Below are positions 10,095 through 21,200 of a DNA stretch of 64,000 nucleotides, piece by piece. The notes below the pieces were generated by a model. The model was not told the origin of the DNA and did no database searches. It worked only from the letters and a program-made list of their open reading frames with translations. This stretch comes from Alligator mississippiensis (lineage: Eukaryota; Chordata; Crocodylia; Alligatoridae). Position 1 is the first letter of the stretch, and each line of letters starts with the position of its first letter. The position numbers and the translations under genes are program-made. The stretch covers positions 16,840,001-16,904,000 of the forward strand of contig NC_081831.1 of NCBI RefSeq assembly GCF_030867095.1. The letters run 5' to 3'.

Positions 10095-10272
10095 TTTAGG
10101 TTGTAGCCGTGTTGGTCTAAGGATATAGGCAGACAAGGCTCCTTGGGTGAATTTGATATCTTTTATTAGACCAATCTAAATGGTTGGAGAATAGCTATTA
10201 AGCAAGCTTTCGGGTTCAAAAACCCTTCGTCAGGCTAAGGAAGCTGCAGCAGTTGCTGTGCGCTCTTCCTGG
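10095..10272 (-). mobile_element. Penelope-like terminal repeat, copy 1 (tentative)
   Basis: This interspersed repeat begins AGGTTGTAGCCGTGTTGG and continues through GGCAGACAAGG, TTTGATATCTTTTATTAGA and a hairpin-plus-GAAA motif. Related copies are at 19,591 and 48,999. On the minus strand it carries CTGACGA, a GGGTT/AACCC hairpin and GAAA, recalling the hammerhead-like motif of Penelope-like elements. The family assignment is inferred from general memory of reptile repeats. It splits an older repeat whose GCGCA-rich halves lie on either side. Confidence 0.5.
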
Positions 10273-10559
10273 AACGGGACCTTTTTGTGATGCTTAATGT
10301 GCAGCAGGCTATTGCTACCGCACAGTAGCGCATTAGCACAGGTTTTGCTGCGACGCACTAAGGTGCAGGAGAACAGTCCATTGCATATTGAAGACTCTTC
10401 CAGGGAGGAGGCATGCAGTAACACACCCAACACAGCAAAGAGGGGCGCAGGACTCCCCAGCATCAAGCATTTAATTCCAATACCAGACCACAGCACTCAA
10501 GGCAGCCTGAGCAGCCCACCTGCCATGGGACAGCACCAACATGGCACAGAGCTAACACC

Positions 10560-10839
10560 ACCCCCGCTGGGCCGTCTGGGTACTGCGGCTTTCACACCGC
10601 AGGGGGCGGTGACGCGCAAGCGCGCGGAACCCGGGGGTTGCGAGACAGGCGGCCCCGCCCCCTACGTCATCGGCGTGCGCCGGGCTCGGCGTGGTCACGT
10701 GCCCGTGTTTACCTGGTCTCGGCGGGTCGCTGCGGGGGGTGAGGGGTCGCGCGCGGTGCCTCGTGCGGTCGGCCTCCCGCGACCCGCCACCTCGGGTGTC
10801 CCTACCCGCCCCCCTCGCGCCGGCCGCGCCTCGCTCGGG
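10560..10839 (+). promoter_or_regulatory. CpG-island promoter of the ZNF692-like gene
   Basis: GC-rich, CpG-dense DNA directly precedes the start codon at 10,840. Visible sites are a GC box GGCCCCGCCCCC (10,651-10,662), a CRE-like TACGTCA (10,663-10,669) and a USF-type E-box GTCACGTG (10,694-10,701). There is no TATA box, as is usual for a broadly expressed gene. The transcription start cannot be set from sequence. Confidence 0.65.
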
Positions 10840-11036
10840 ATGTCGGTGCCAGCCAAGCGGTGCGGGCGGCCGCCCGTGCTGTCCTTTCTGGAGAAGAAGA
10901 AGAGGAAGCAAAGCCTGGACAGGCGACGGGGGAAGACGAGGATCTACGTGGGGAACCACATCGACCGGTGGCTGACCCTGAAGGAGAAGTTGGATTTCAG
11001 AAACGACGCCGAAGTTGCTGGGTTTTTGCTGGACTT
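10840..11036 (+). CDS. ZNF692/ZNF653-like N-terminal domain protein, exon 1
   Basis: Exon 1 gives 65 codons plus two bases, from MSVPAKRCGRPP to the LLD segment, ending at the consensus donor GTAAGTG (11,037). A basic stretch (EKKKRKQSLDRRR) leads into RIYVGNHIDRWLTLKEKL and DAEVAGFLLDL. This matches the N-terminal domain I recall in ZNF692 (REKRRQLDARR, then a R-RLGGHMEQW-LLKERLGF pattern and LAKFLLDR-Y). The intron after FLLD-L falls at the corresponding place in ZNF692. The start codon has G at -3 and sits at the end of the CpG island; an in-frame ATG lies far upstream in non-conserved DNA. Function is unknown; the parent family are nuclear zinc-finger factors. Confidence 0.78.
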
Positions 11037-11126
11037 GTAAGTGACCCTTCCCCGCGGTATGTTCGCGTGAAGCAAACCCAGGCTTTTCTCAGTGGGTCTA
11101 ATCCTGCGCCTGTTCCTGTAATGCAG

Positions 11127-11255
11127 GTACGACAACTACGACCCCCTGTTGAAAACGGCGGTATGTGCGCTGCCCACGGGTGCGAGAAACATCGCGGTGA
11201 AGGAGGGAAGGTCCCCGCCGCCCGAGGACACTTCTTTAATAGCAGCTGACGGAAC
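11127..11255 (+). CDS. ZNF692/ZNF653-like gene, exon 2
   Basis: The acceptor is TAATGCAG (ends 11,126) and the donor GTGAGTG (11,256). Exon 1 ends with two bases, so the junction codon TT-G keeps the frame. The exon is fully open and encodes YDNYDPLLKTAVCALP and then VKEGRSPPPEDTSLIAADG. The Y directly after the junction matches the Y that begins the next ZNF692 exon. An alternative internal donor GTATGT at 11,161 would shift exon 3 out of frame, so the longer form is preferred. Confidence 0.7.
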
Positions 11256-11759
11256 GTGAGTGACGGTCTCTCTCTGCGTGGCGGTAACGCAGGAAAGGTT
11301 TTTTATCCGTCTTTAATCTCTCCCCAGGCCACTGTTTTCTTTGTCTTTTCTTTACCTTTATTTATTACTGAATCCAGTTCTTAAAATAACAAATCCAGTG
11401 TACAAAATAACACATCAAACGTTCAAAAATGCATCCAACCCGCTAAAATATACATACAAACAGGTGCCGATCTCCCACCGAGAGCACTGCCACAACCCAA
11501 ATCAATATCCATTGAAGTCTTGTGCTCCTTTCACCTCCCCACCAGTCTCTCACAGCTCCCCAATGCCTCCATCAGTATTTTTATTTTATTTCTTCATCTC
11601 TGTATAGTAATAAGTTCCTTCTTCTTCCCCTAAATTCCACACAGTACTACAGATCCCATATCCTCCACTCATCTCTACCCTCAAATTAATTCCAAATTAA
11701 TTCCTAAGTGTTAATTCATGAAACTTGCACTTTGGAATTCAAAAATGTTTCTCATATTT

Positions 11760-12210
11760 TCTGGTTTGGAGGCAGGAGAAGATGCATTTTTAGCAGATTC
11801 CAAAAATTTCCATCAGATTTCCAAGTAAATGCCTTTTTGTCTTTTCTCCTGTAAAACACTGACTTGGTAGGACAGCTTTTCCATTTACTAAAACTTCCCA
11901 AACTTTTTTAAACCAATCGGTGATGTTAGGGGTGGCACTTCTTTCAGATTTTTTGCAACTGTAATTCTTGTAGCCACTAGAAGACGAATAATCAATTCCC
12001 TGTGACACTTGCATGTTGCAGAGTTCTTGGGAAGGTTCAATAGAAACACTAAAAGATTATCTCTTAATTGATATCCTGTTATTTCCCTCGCCATGTCTCC
12101 GTCTTTCCAAAACAGTTTAATTCTGGGTCCCATCCACCGCATGTGGCAGAATCCTTCCAAACGACCACATTATTTCCAAAGCATTTAATTTTGAGTTGGG
12201 TGAGATGCCA
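11760..12210 (-). mobile_element. L1-type LINE fragment, antisense
   Basis: The minus strand encodes, across broken frames, the C-terminal L1 ORF2 pattern: a FCHMRW...IKLFW segment, then LVFLLNLP, LIIRLLVATRI-VAK and a TPNITDWFKKVWEVL segment. The order and spacing (H-W-C-region, FW, LL, AAR--IA--WK, W) are those of L1 tails. It sits in intron 2 of the ZNF692-like gene, opposite to the gene. It is truncated and frame-disrupted; the outer limits are approximate. Confidence 0.6.
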
Positions 12211-12959
12211 TCAATTTGGGACTTCAAAATAATTTTATTTTATTATTGTGCAGATGGGTGTGTGGGGATCATTGTTCCTGATACTCTTCCAGTCTTCTGC
12301 ATTAATTTCTCATCCAAGGTCAACAGCCCACTTTGTCATAAATGGTGTTTTTCCTTCTGTGTTATTAATTAAAATACTTTATATAACAGAGAAAATAGGT
12401 CTGTGTGTTTTATAGGCATAGCCAGTCTTTTTTCAAATTCTGTCACATTTCTACTGAGGTTTACCTTTCTTTGGGCATGTGTTGAAAAGTGCCTCAATTA
12501 TACATATTGGAAAAATGGGATTTTAATGTCACCTGTGGTATGTTGTATTTCTTTAAAAGATCCAAAAATGTTCTTTTAAAATGTCCATAAAAGGTATGAT
12601 TCTAATATTTTCCCAGATTTTAAAGCTTTCTAATAAATTATTAGGATTAAATCAAATATTATTATGTATAGGTGCTAAAGGTGATGGGTATAAGCTTAAT
12701 TTTTTTGATAGTACTGTTTTCTTAATAAATGTTTAGAGAGCACCTCTACATGAGCATCTGCAACTCATTTTAATAATAAAAAAGAAAGAAAGGAAAACTC
12801 AGGATGTGCATAAAAGTCTGTTGGGTCTACTCATGTTGTTATCTGTTAAGTATAACATTTTAAATGGTATTTCAAAGTTGAATGTGTCCTTTTGGCATGC
12901 ACGAAGAGATTTAATGTAGAAGTAATTGTTCAATAACAATAGGTATTTTTATGATGTAG

Positions 12960-13085
12960 ATATGGCAATGATGACCAGCTGTCTAAAGAATCTACTTGTT
13001 CTGGACCTGAAGATGTGAGAATTGTAACTGTGAAAGAAGAGAGGGATTTGTCAGATGACTGCTTGTCAGCAGAGACAGATGACAC
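12960..13085 (+). CDS. ZNF692/ZNF653-like gene, exon 3
   Basis: This 126-base exon follows acceptor ATGATGTAG and precedes donor GTTAGTG (13,086). It joins exon 2 in phase (AC-A) and only that frame is open. It encodes YGNDDQLSKESTCSGPEDV and then VTVKEERDLSDDCLSAETDD, an acidic serine-rich linker containing a possible SUMO-acceptor site (VKEE, psi-K-x-E). Exons 2 and 3 both enter and leave in the same phase. The donor is legal but weaker than consensus. Confidence 0.65.
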
Positions 13086-16000
13086 GTTAGTGACAGTGTT
13101 ATTCCTACATGTCTTATGTCTGAAAATATTTTGTGTTGATTTTCATCACTTTTAATTTTGCTTATTAGAAATTCATCATTCATGTGGTTATTTGTTGTTT
13201 AAAAACAACTTGTATGCTATGGATGGCTCAAGTGCTGGGAGAACCTCAGAGATGGTTTGGGAAAGTTGGAAAAATCTAGAGAAGCACACAGCAAACCTGC
13301 TTGTCTACTTTCTGCTTTCTGTAATTGCACGTAACATTCTCAGACATAGCATATCCTACAGATATTTTACAGTGAAATAGTCTGTAGGTCTTGTTACTAA
13401 ATGCAGTCTGTAGACAAAAAGGATTGTTACACATGCAGTTCATTTTGCTCAAAGGAAAAATATTACATTGTTGGCTTTTTGAGTGATGTGACATACAAAG
13501 TGACTTGTTAACCTATCTAAAAATAGTGCCGTGCTCATGGAGGCAACCACACCATCAGTCGACTGCTGATTTCTTTTACTGCAGTACCACCAGTAACTGA
13601 GGCATTCACAGTTGAGATCAAAGGAGCCTCAAATAGGTATGATTGTCCATTACTCTTTATTTAGGTTTCATTTATCCACAACACTGTTACTGAATTATTT
13701 GGTCCACATCCTAGTTATCTGATCTTTTTAAAAAATATATTTTTTAATGTGTGCAGGGGGACACTGGGAGCCTAGGACATTACATTGGCATTGCATGGTG
13801 TGTCCAAACCCCTCGCTAATATGGTGAAGTATGTAAGGCATGCAGCATGTTTGTCTGAATCTCATTTTCTACTGTTACTCTTTGTGACTTTGCTAACTCT
13901 TCTCCCTTTGATTTTTGGCAGGTGAGCATATGGGGCTTCTGAAAGCAATTCTTCCTGTGATGCAGAATAATTTTACGCAGCGGGCTTGTAAATATAAAAG
14001 CAAATGGCAAGCTAGAGGAAGGTGACAAACTCAGAAACTTTCATCAAGATGGCAGTTTTTAAAGTGTGACAGAACTCTAGTTTAGAAAGTAGCCTGGATC
14101 TGAAGTGGACGTTCCGGAACTGATCTAGCATGGGTAAGTGAATTTTTTTTATGGATTACTTTGTTTTATGTCCTCCTAATGCTGAGTTTTCCTTCTTTTT
14201 GATCTTTCTTTTTGATCCCACAACCAGCCTTCCTCAGTACCATGTGCAGCCTACCTCCCTTGTAGTCCCTGTGGTTGGGTATATTGTAGAGACACCCAAG
14301 CGAACTCTGCATATGCTAACTTCAGAAGTAACACAGCCACATTTGAATGATTCTGTGCTGGACAAGCACCTCTCTTGAGAGGCAGAGCTTAGTTAGGCTG
14401 CCTGCTGTATCTACTAAGGCAGCTCTGCTGCTTCCTGTTTCAGGGCTGGCTTGTGTCAAGACAGTGCATTGTTCTGAATGTAATTCTGTAGTGCTGAGGA
14501 GTGTTTGAGAGGGCTGGGGCATTGGCTGATCTTACCAAGCCACTATTACATCTGCCCATTTACCACTATTTGAGACTGCATAGAATTTTGGACATATTAG
14601 AACAGCAAAGTGGTTTAACATCAATTAAGCTTTTTTCATAATCAAGGATTAGGCAAGTATATGGTAGTCTGATGCAATCTAGCAAATTTCGTGTATGTGA
14701 AGATGCATGTTGAGATTAACATTAGTTTACTCTGAAGACACAACATGCTAAATACATTTATTGTTAAAAAATAAGCCAGGTTTCTAGATATATGTATACT
14801 TCAGGATGTAAAATGAATAAATAGCAGTTAAGAACTAGAAAAGTTGGAAATACAAGCTTTTATTATGGAACAAGAATTATTTAAGACACTGAAACTACTG
14901 AAGAATGTGTATGTGGATCACTTGCATGGCCAAATATAGTGTCTACAAGTGATACCGTTTAGGTAAGATAAGTAGACTGCAGTTACCTGCAGCAATCTGC
15001 AATGTATTTTTCCTTGTAGTATGCTTGTTGAGGTAGCATAGTACTATTAACCCCATTTTATATATGGGGAAACAGGTATGAAAATCGAATATGCTGCCCG
15101 AAGTTAGAGAGGAAAGGTCTCTCAGGGCAGGGAATTAAATCTGAGTTTCCTGAATCTGAAGTTAGCACTCTAATCACTAAATGAGTTATATCAAAGATGG
15201 CGGTGAGAGTCTGTCTCAGCTTAGCAAAAAACAGTTTGTTTCACTTGAAAAGGTTGATCCTCTACCTCTTCAGGATGTTGTTTTTCTTTTTTGTTTGTTT
15301 GAAAGTTCTAAGAATTCAATTCCGGTTGAAGGGTAAAGGGGGAGCAAGGTCTCCTGCTTCCCTGGGTTTTTGGGTGTAATGTTGTCCTTGAACACTTGAG
15401 AGAGAACTCTGTTTTGTGCACATATCTGAAGGCCCAGGAAATATTAATTTATTGTTCCCATAGCAAAGTGCCATGTACTTACTTAAAGTACTGGTCTGTT
15501 TAGTAGTCATACTGCAGTTTGTTTTCCACATACCCTTACTTAGCTAATTAATATTTGTAAACAAATAATTTTAATGCAACCTTTTGAACAATTGGCACAT
15601 AGGACTGAAAGAGATCTCATGGGCCACCAAATTCAGTCTGATGCATTTGCAGAAAACTATTTACCAAGGATTCTCCAAATCAACACTTCAGACCCTTGCT
15701 CGCAACCGCAAGTCACAAAACAGCACTACGACAGGCCAGAGGTTGAGGGGCAAAGACTTTGAAGCATGTACAATGAGAGGTGAAATCTTCAAAGCTTTTC
15801 CTGGATCTCTGGTAAATCAAGATAGACTCCAATGACAAAAAACCCATTGATATGAGAAGCTAGCATTTCTGGGATTTAAACCTACAGCATAATGTTAGGT
15901 GATTGTATGATGCATACAGAAGAATGCCTTCTGTCTTCATATTTATAAAGACTTATTTTGCCTAACCAGTATAAATGAACGCTCAGTTTATTCAGTGAGC

Positions 16001-18065
16001 ATATTCTTGTCAGTGCCCCAGTTATTGAGTTTTTCATTAGGGTAAAACTAAATTTGTGAAGTGAATTGGTCCTCATTATTGCTACTGCTCATGTAGTGAC
16101 AGTGGTACTATTACAAATCTATGTTTCTGGGCCCTGGTATGTGTTGAAGTTGAACATAACAGTACCTCCTTTAAAAATGGTTGTTGCTAAAGAGTTTTGC
16201 TGACAGTTGTGGGTCCTTCCAAGATATACTGTGTACTGGAGGATACTCTTCTTTCCAAGGAGTCTTATTTGTTTGGACAGCTGGAAACCGGTATCCAAAC
16301 TGGTCAGTTTACAACAGTTTAAACAAAGTTTGGACTATGAGAATACATCCAGTAGAGCAGGGATGTAAAAAATGTGGACCATGGGCTGGTTCCAGCACAT
16401 GGAGCTCTCATCTGGCCTGCAGGGGTCTGGGAGGGGCCCAGGATTTCAGGGGTGAAGTGAACAGGTCCAGGGGCAGATCCATTGATGAATTCCCAACAGG
16501 CTTCTGTATGCAGGCGCAAATGTTGGTGATGGAGTAGTTAGCAAGGGGTGCATTAATCTTTGTGGCTAAGGAACCCACAATGGTGAATGCCACCACTCAC
16601 GCCACCACTGGAGGTGAATCTGGATCTAGCCTGTGAGAAACTTCACAGTCCAGATGTGACTCAGGGATCCAAGAATTTGACACCCCTGTATAAGACTACT
16701 AAAATGAAGATCATTAAACTGAAGATTAGTAGTCACCATCTATATGCACAGGTTTTTAAATACTTGAATGAGATGAGTTGGAGATTCCTGGACCTAAGAA
16801 ATGAAAACTGTAATGTAGTTTTAAAGTCTTTGGACTTAATGTTCTGAGATGAATGGGAATAGTTTACGCTACTTCCTAAGGGCAAATTTTATATTCTATT
16901 TTTCAGTTCTAGAGGACTTTTTGTTAGTGTCTGCAGTGAGGATTTCCTGAAATTATCCCACCCTCCTATAGAAGAGTTGAGATGATGTGTTCAAAATGCT
17001 GATAGCCCTTCTAACATGCTGTAGGAGATTTTCAGTATAGATAAGGTATACTAGTGGAACCACTGCAGTTCTGACGAGGTTTGGAGGAGCTTGTGTGGGA
17101 TATGAATACCTCCTCACACAGATGATTCCGTTGAGGACCCGTGACTACTTTTCAGGGTACCTTTTCACCCTCACACCCTGTGTCAGAACAAGTGATGAGG
17201 AGGGGTCCACCCTGAGGCTGCAGTAGCAACCACAGAGGACCTCTCCTGTGCTGCTGGACAGTGGACTTGTAGGGAGATGAGTAAATTGTTTTGCCTTAAA
17301 AGAATTTCTCTTTATAGAACCTGATTACTCAAGCTGCACGTAGAGCTATGAGTTGAGCACCTCTTGTCACTTTGGGTATATTCAGAATAGTAACATGGTT
17401 TTGGTTCAAATATGGGAGAGTATCCTTTTAGCCACAGATGCTACACATGGTTTAAAATCATTTAAAAAAAAAAAATCAGTTCACAAAGAATTGCCTCCTC
17501 TTCACCACCGATAAGTTGATTTTTCCAAAACTGACAGTTTTTGCCGGCATGCTTTCAGCTGCAGCATTGCCAGTGCCTAATATGGAAATGCTTACTTGAA
17601 CTAGAATGAACTGATGTAGCCAGTTTCCTTTTTTAGCTTATTGTGTTAATATTTTATGTTAGGAAATGTTTACTTATATCATCTACCACTATTTTCCTAC
17701 TGTAACTTCTGAAGTGAATGTGAGACTATATTTTTTGTTCTTACAGCAAAATAAGGTATTTAGTATACCTTAACTTTCATAGTTAAATTCATTGCTACAT
17801 TGTATGCTAAACTAAGGAATTATATTGAAAAGAAATATTGCAAATATATACTAATATGGCAAAAAGTATTGCACATGAGAAACAAAAATGAAATGTTACC
17901 AATTTTCATAATCTAGGAATTAGAAACAAAAATGGTCAAGTGACTTTCTGTTACTAAATACTTTTCCAAATATAACTCCTGTGTTAATGATACCATATTT
18001 GTATTTAGATTTCTGAAAGTTGCAGAACTAGTATCTTTAATGATTATTCTCATATTTATTTTCAG
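13086..18065 (+). other. Intron 3 of the ZNF692-like gene (inferred)
   Basis: Apart from the hAT element at 16,358, I see mostly AT-rich unique DNA. One short stretch at 13,585-13,636 has a strong acceptor (TTCTTTTACTGCAG) and donor (AG-GTATGA) and is open in one frame (PPVTEAFTVEIKGASN). That frame does not match the exit phase of exon 3, so it is left out of the model. Confidence 0.45.
16358..16688. mobile_element. hAT MITE, 331 bp, old
   Basis: The ends CAGGGATGT and ACACCCCTG are imperfect inverted repeats. The inner text (GTGGACCATGGGCTGG, TCTGGCCTGCAGGGG, GAATTTGACACCCCTG) fits the common hAT type that begins with a TGT-AAA motif. The 8-bp flanks match poorly, which suggests an old insertion. 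There is no transposase. Confidence 0.6.
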
Positions 18066-18215
18066 ACTGTTTTCAGACTGACCAGCAGGAGGAGAGAATC
18101 AAGTGCTTGCTTAACGGTGCTCTGACATTTTTGATCCCATCTGGTTTTGCTGTGAGGATTTTTTTTTAATGGAAAACTTATTGTAAACTGTAGAATAAAA
18201 GCCCATGTTAATTGT
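18066..18215 (+). CDS. Possible terminal exon of the ZNF692-like gene
   Basis: The pyrimidine-rich acceptor CATATTTATTTTCAG ends at 18,065. Joined in phase to exon 3 (AC-A) the frame reads LFSD and then stops at 18,079-18,081. A canonical AATAAA follows 113 bases later. The whole protein would be about 155 residues: a basic N-terminus, the ZNF692-like domain and an acidic tail, with no zinc fingers. The phase match and close polyadenylation signal support it, but only four residues are encoded, so chance cannot be excluded. Coding part is 18,066-18,081; the rest is 3' untranslated sequence. Confidence 0.4.
18194..18199 (+). terminator. Polyadenylation signal AATAAA
   Basis: A canonical hexamer lies 113 bases after the proposed stop codon of the ZNF692-like gene, followed by a GTTAATTGTTG-type stretch. 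It supports a transcript end near 18,215, if the terminal exon is real. Confidence 0.4.
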
Positions 18216-21200
18216 TGATCAGCCAATTAAAATTAATTAACTAAAATTTTACTGTGGTATGTTAGCATTAATAAAGCATGCGGAGTGGATTGTTTCATAA
18301 TGGGAGTCTGAAAACCAGAGGTGACTGACACTGTTAAACATGGTTCTCTGATGGAAAAGAGAAACAATTAAACCACACTATTAGAAGATAATCTGAGATA
18401 TGTTTGAGAATGATGCTTTGCTTCCTGTAGTCTGGATTAACACATTAACATAGTCTTAAAAATTTTATTAATCTCCTGCAGCTATGAACAAGATGTATTT
18501 GAACAGGCTATCAGTACAAAGAGGCATTTAGGCTGTATTGTTCTTTTCCAGAAAATAAGAGAACAGGTCAGATATTATGTCATAGATTTATTTAGATGTA
18601 TTTCATTGTTAACTATTTTGATCTCTCATTGTGGTCTGCCAACTGGTGGAAACTAATGCTTTATGAATCTATCAATTATTTACTGTCTTGTTTATAAATG
18701 GGACACCAGCTTGGAATGCATACCATAATTATTGAAACTCAGTAGAGTCTAGCATGTTTTGCAAGTTTTTTATGTAGTTACTGATTATGAGTAGTCTTCA
18801 ATTTGTTATTATTTCAGAATAGTGAATTGAGTGTGTGTTCAGTTCATGCTTGTCAAATGATTTTGCTAATATCTGCGAGCTAAGTGGCCAAGAACTTTGA
18901 GATAATCTGTCAACCACACTCAGGCTTCAGATCTTGATCCTGCACCAATTAACTCAGTCAAAGCTTTTCTCTACTCATTGACTTGTTTGGGAGCAGGGTC
19001 AGGCTCTTGTTGAGGACACACAAAATATGCAGTTTTAAAAACCATTTTAGTTTACCTGTTGTAATTGAACAAATTCTTTGTTTTTAACTTGCTGTATTTC
19101 AAAAGTAGCAACAGAACAATTAACTGTAAGTTCTCCTGTTTGTATAACTATTTAAATGTTAAACTGCTGATTTATTTTTTTTAACTGAGCAGAAGGGAAC
19201 AGCATTTGTTTTGAAACTGCCCTCTGAGAAGAAAAGTTTTAGCACTTCCCATGATCCCCTCTCTCTCCACCCTCCCCCCCCTTTGTGCCTTTCAGTTTCC
19301 TCCTGGCTGCCTCATGTTCATTAATGCAATTCCAGCTATTGAATTGGGCTAGCTGAGAAGACAAACATTTCTTTAAGCTCTTTCTCCAACTTAACTTTGG
19401 CATCACAGACCAAGAAGGATTCAACTCAGTGTGGTCAGTCACATTCTGGAGCCAAACATACAAGAGCAGCTTCAGTGCACATTAACGAGAGATTTTTGGC
19501 AGGGAACTTGTTCCTGTGTCATGTTTAAGTACTGACTGCCAGTCTGATCTCCCCAAATGTTACTAATTATAAGTACATACTTGATATGTTGCAGGGGTGT
19601 AGGTTGTAGCCGTGTTGGTCTAAGGACATAGGCAGACAAGGTTCCTTGGGTGAATTTGATATCTTTGGTCTAATAAAAGATATCAAATTCACCCAAGGAA
19701 TCTTGTCTACTTGATATGTTTGTATTAAGAATAGCCTAAAATTACCTACACAGAGATTTTTCAATTCGTGCGTTTGTTAGTTAAGCAACAAATTCTGGTT
19801 CTGTTAGTACATAGTATCTGAATATGGTACAGTGCATATAATTACCAATGATATCTTTTTAAAATTTTTTTTTAAATTCCTGTTGTGACATACGCATTTA
19901 GGAGTTGAAGGGAATTGGATATTGTGAAGGGAAAAGTAAACATTGTTCCTTTTTTGTTTTTGCAGTATTGCAGCATGCAGGGATTATCCTTCTAGAAGAT
20001 GAGAAATAGTTGTACACTTCAGTAGCTGATTTTGGAGGGCAGTGGTCTTGTCCAGTGAATCATGCAAAAAGCAAATTAAAGTATGAGCTCAAGTAAAAGG
20101 GAAGAAAAACAGTTGCAAAAGCTTGCTCTGCTGCTGTTCTACCAGTATATTAAGTCCAAAAGAGGCATGGGCAAATGGCCAGTTGAGTAAAGATGTTGAC
20201 TACCCTCACAACAACATTAAATCTGGGTGCATGGCCACAGGGCATGTCGAAGGATGGCGTCTTTTTCCATTTTTTACATATTGGCTTTCAATTGAAATAC
20301 AGACCAGCAGTCACACAAACATTTTTCTTAATGTTGCATTACTTCTGCCCTGCGTTCTGTGTAGCCATAGAACTACTGAATCTTTGCAATGTAAGCATTC
20401 TGGCTGGATTTAAATGTGGATATACTTGATACCTGCAATCTAAATGAAGACAAACTTATAGTCATTTACATGAGAATTTGACTTCCAAAGCACCATATTT
20501 CATAAGTACTGCATTTTGAAGTTGTATTTATTCCCCTTACCTTTTGGCCTGGCAATATTTTCCCTTGTTTAAAATCAGTATAGTGATGATTGGGCCCCAT
20601 AGCTAAAGAAATATAAATATCCAATGGAAAACTTTAATGTATTTTGTTTAGAAACTCTTCCAATGATCTGTATTTTCTGTCACTCCATTCTTAGGGTGAT
20701 TATAACACTTCTAAGGACAAGTTTATTTAATGTTTCTCTCAGACTGAAATAACTCCAGACGTTCAATTCATTCACAAAAACAATTGGAAAGAGCTGTAGC
20801 AGTAACAAAGGAAATTGCATTAAATTGTTGTCATCAATTAAATGACATCTACTTTAACTTTCAGTGGCAGGTTAAAGTAATGGAAATATAAATGATATTA
20901 AGGATTGATTTAAAATGATACACCCTAGGAAATCTAGTGTACTTTTTCTCTGAGCCTTATGAATGAAGAGTGAAATGCTCACAGGTTTTAGAGACTAGGT
21001 TGTCGGCATGTAATAAAGAAATGTTTTGGCTAATTTCATAAAAGTTATTTTATCCCTGTCCCTTGAAATCCTTTGTGACTTACTGGTTCACTGAAGGTAC
21101 TTTTAACATCTTTATGCCTCATACGTTGCACAGATTTCAGGTATTTGAGACAGCAATGAAAGATTTGTTTTATTGTCTCTATAGAAACCAGGAGGTGAGA

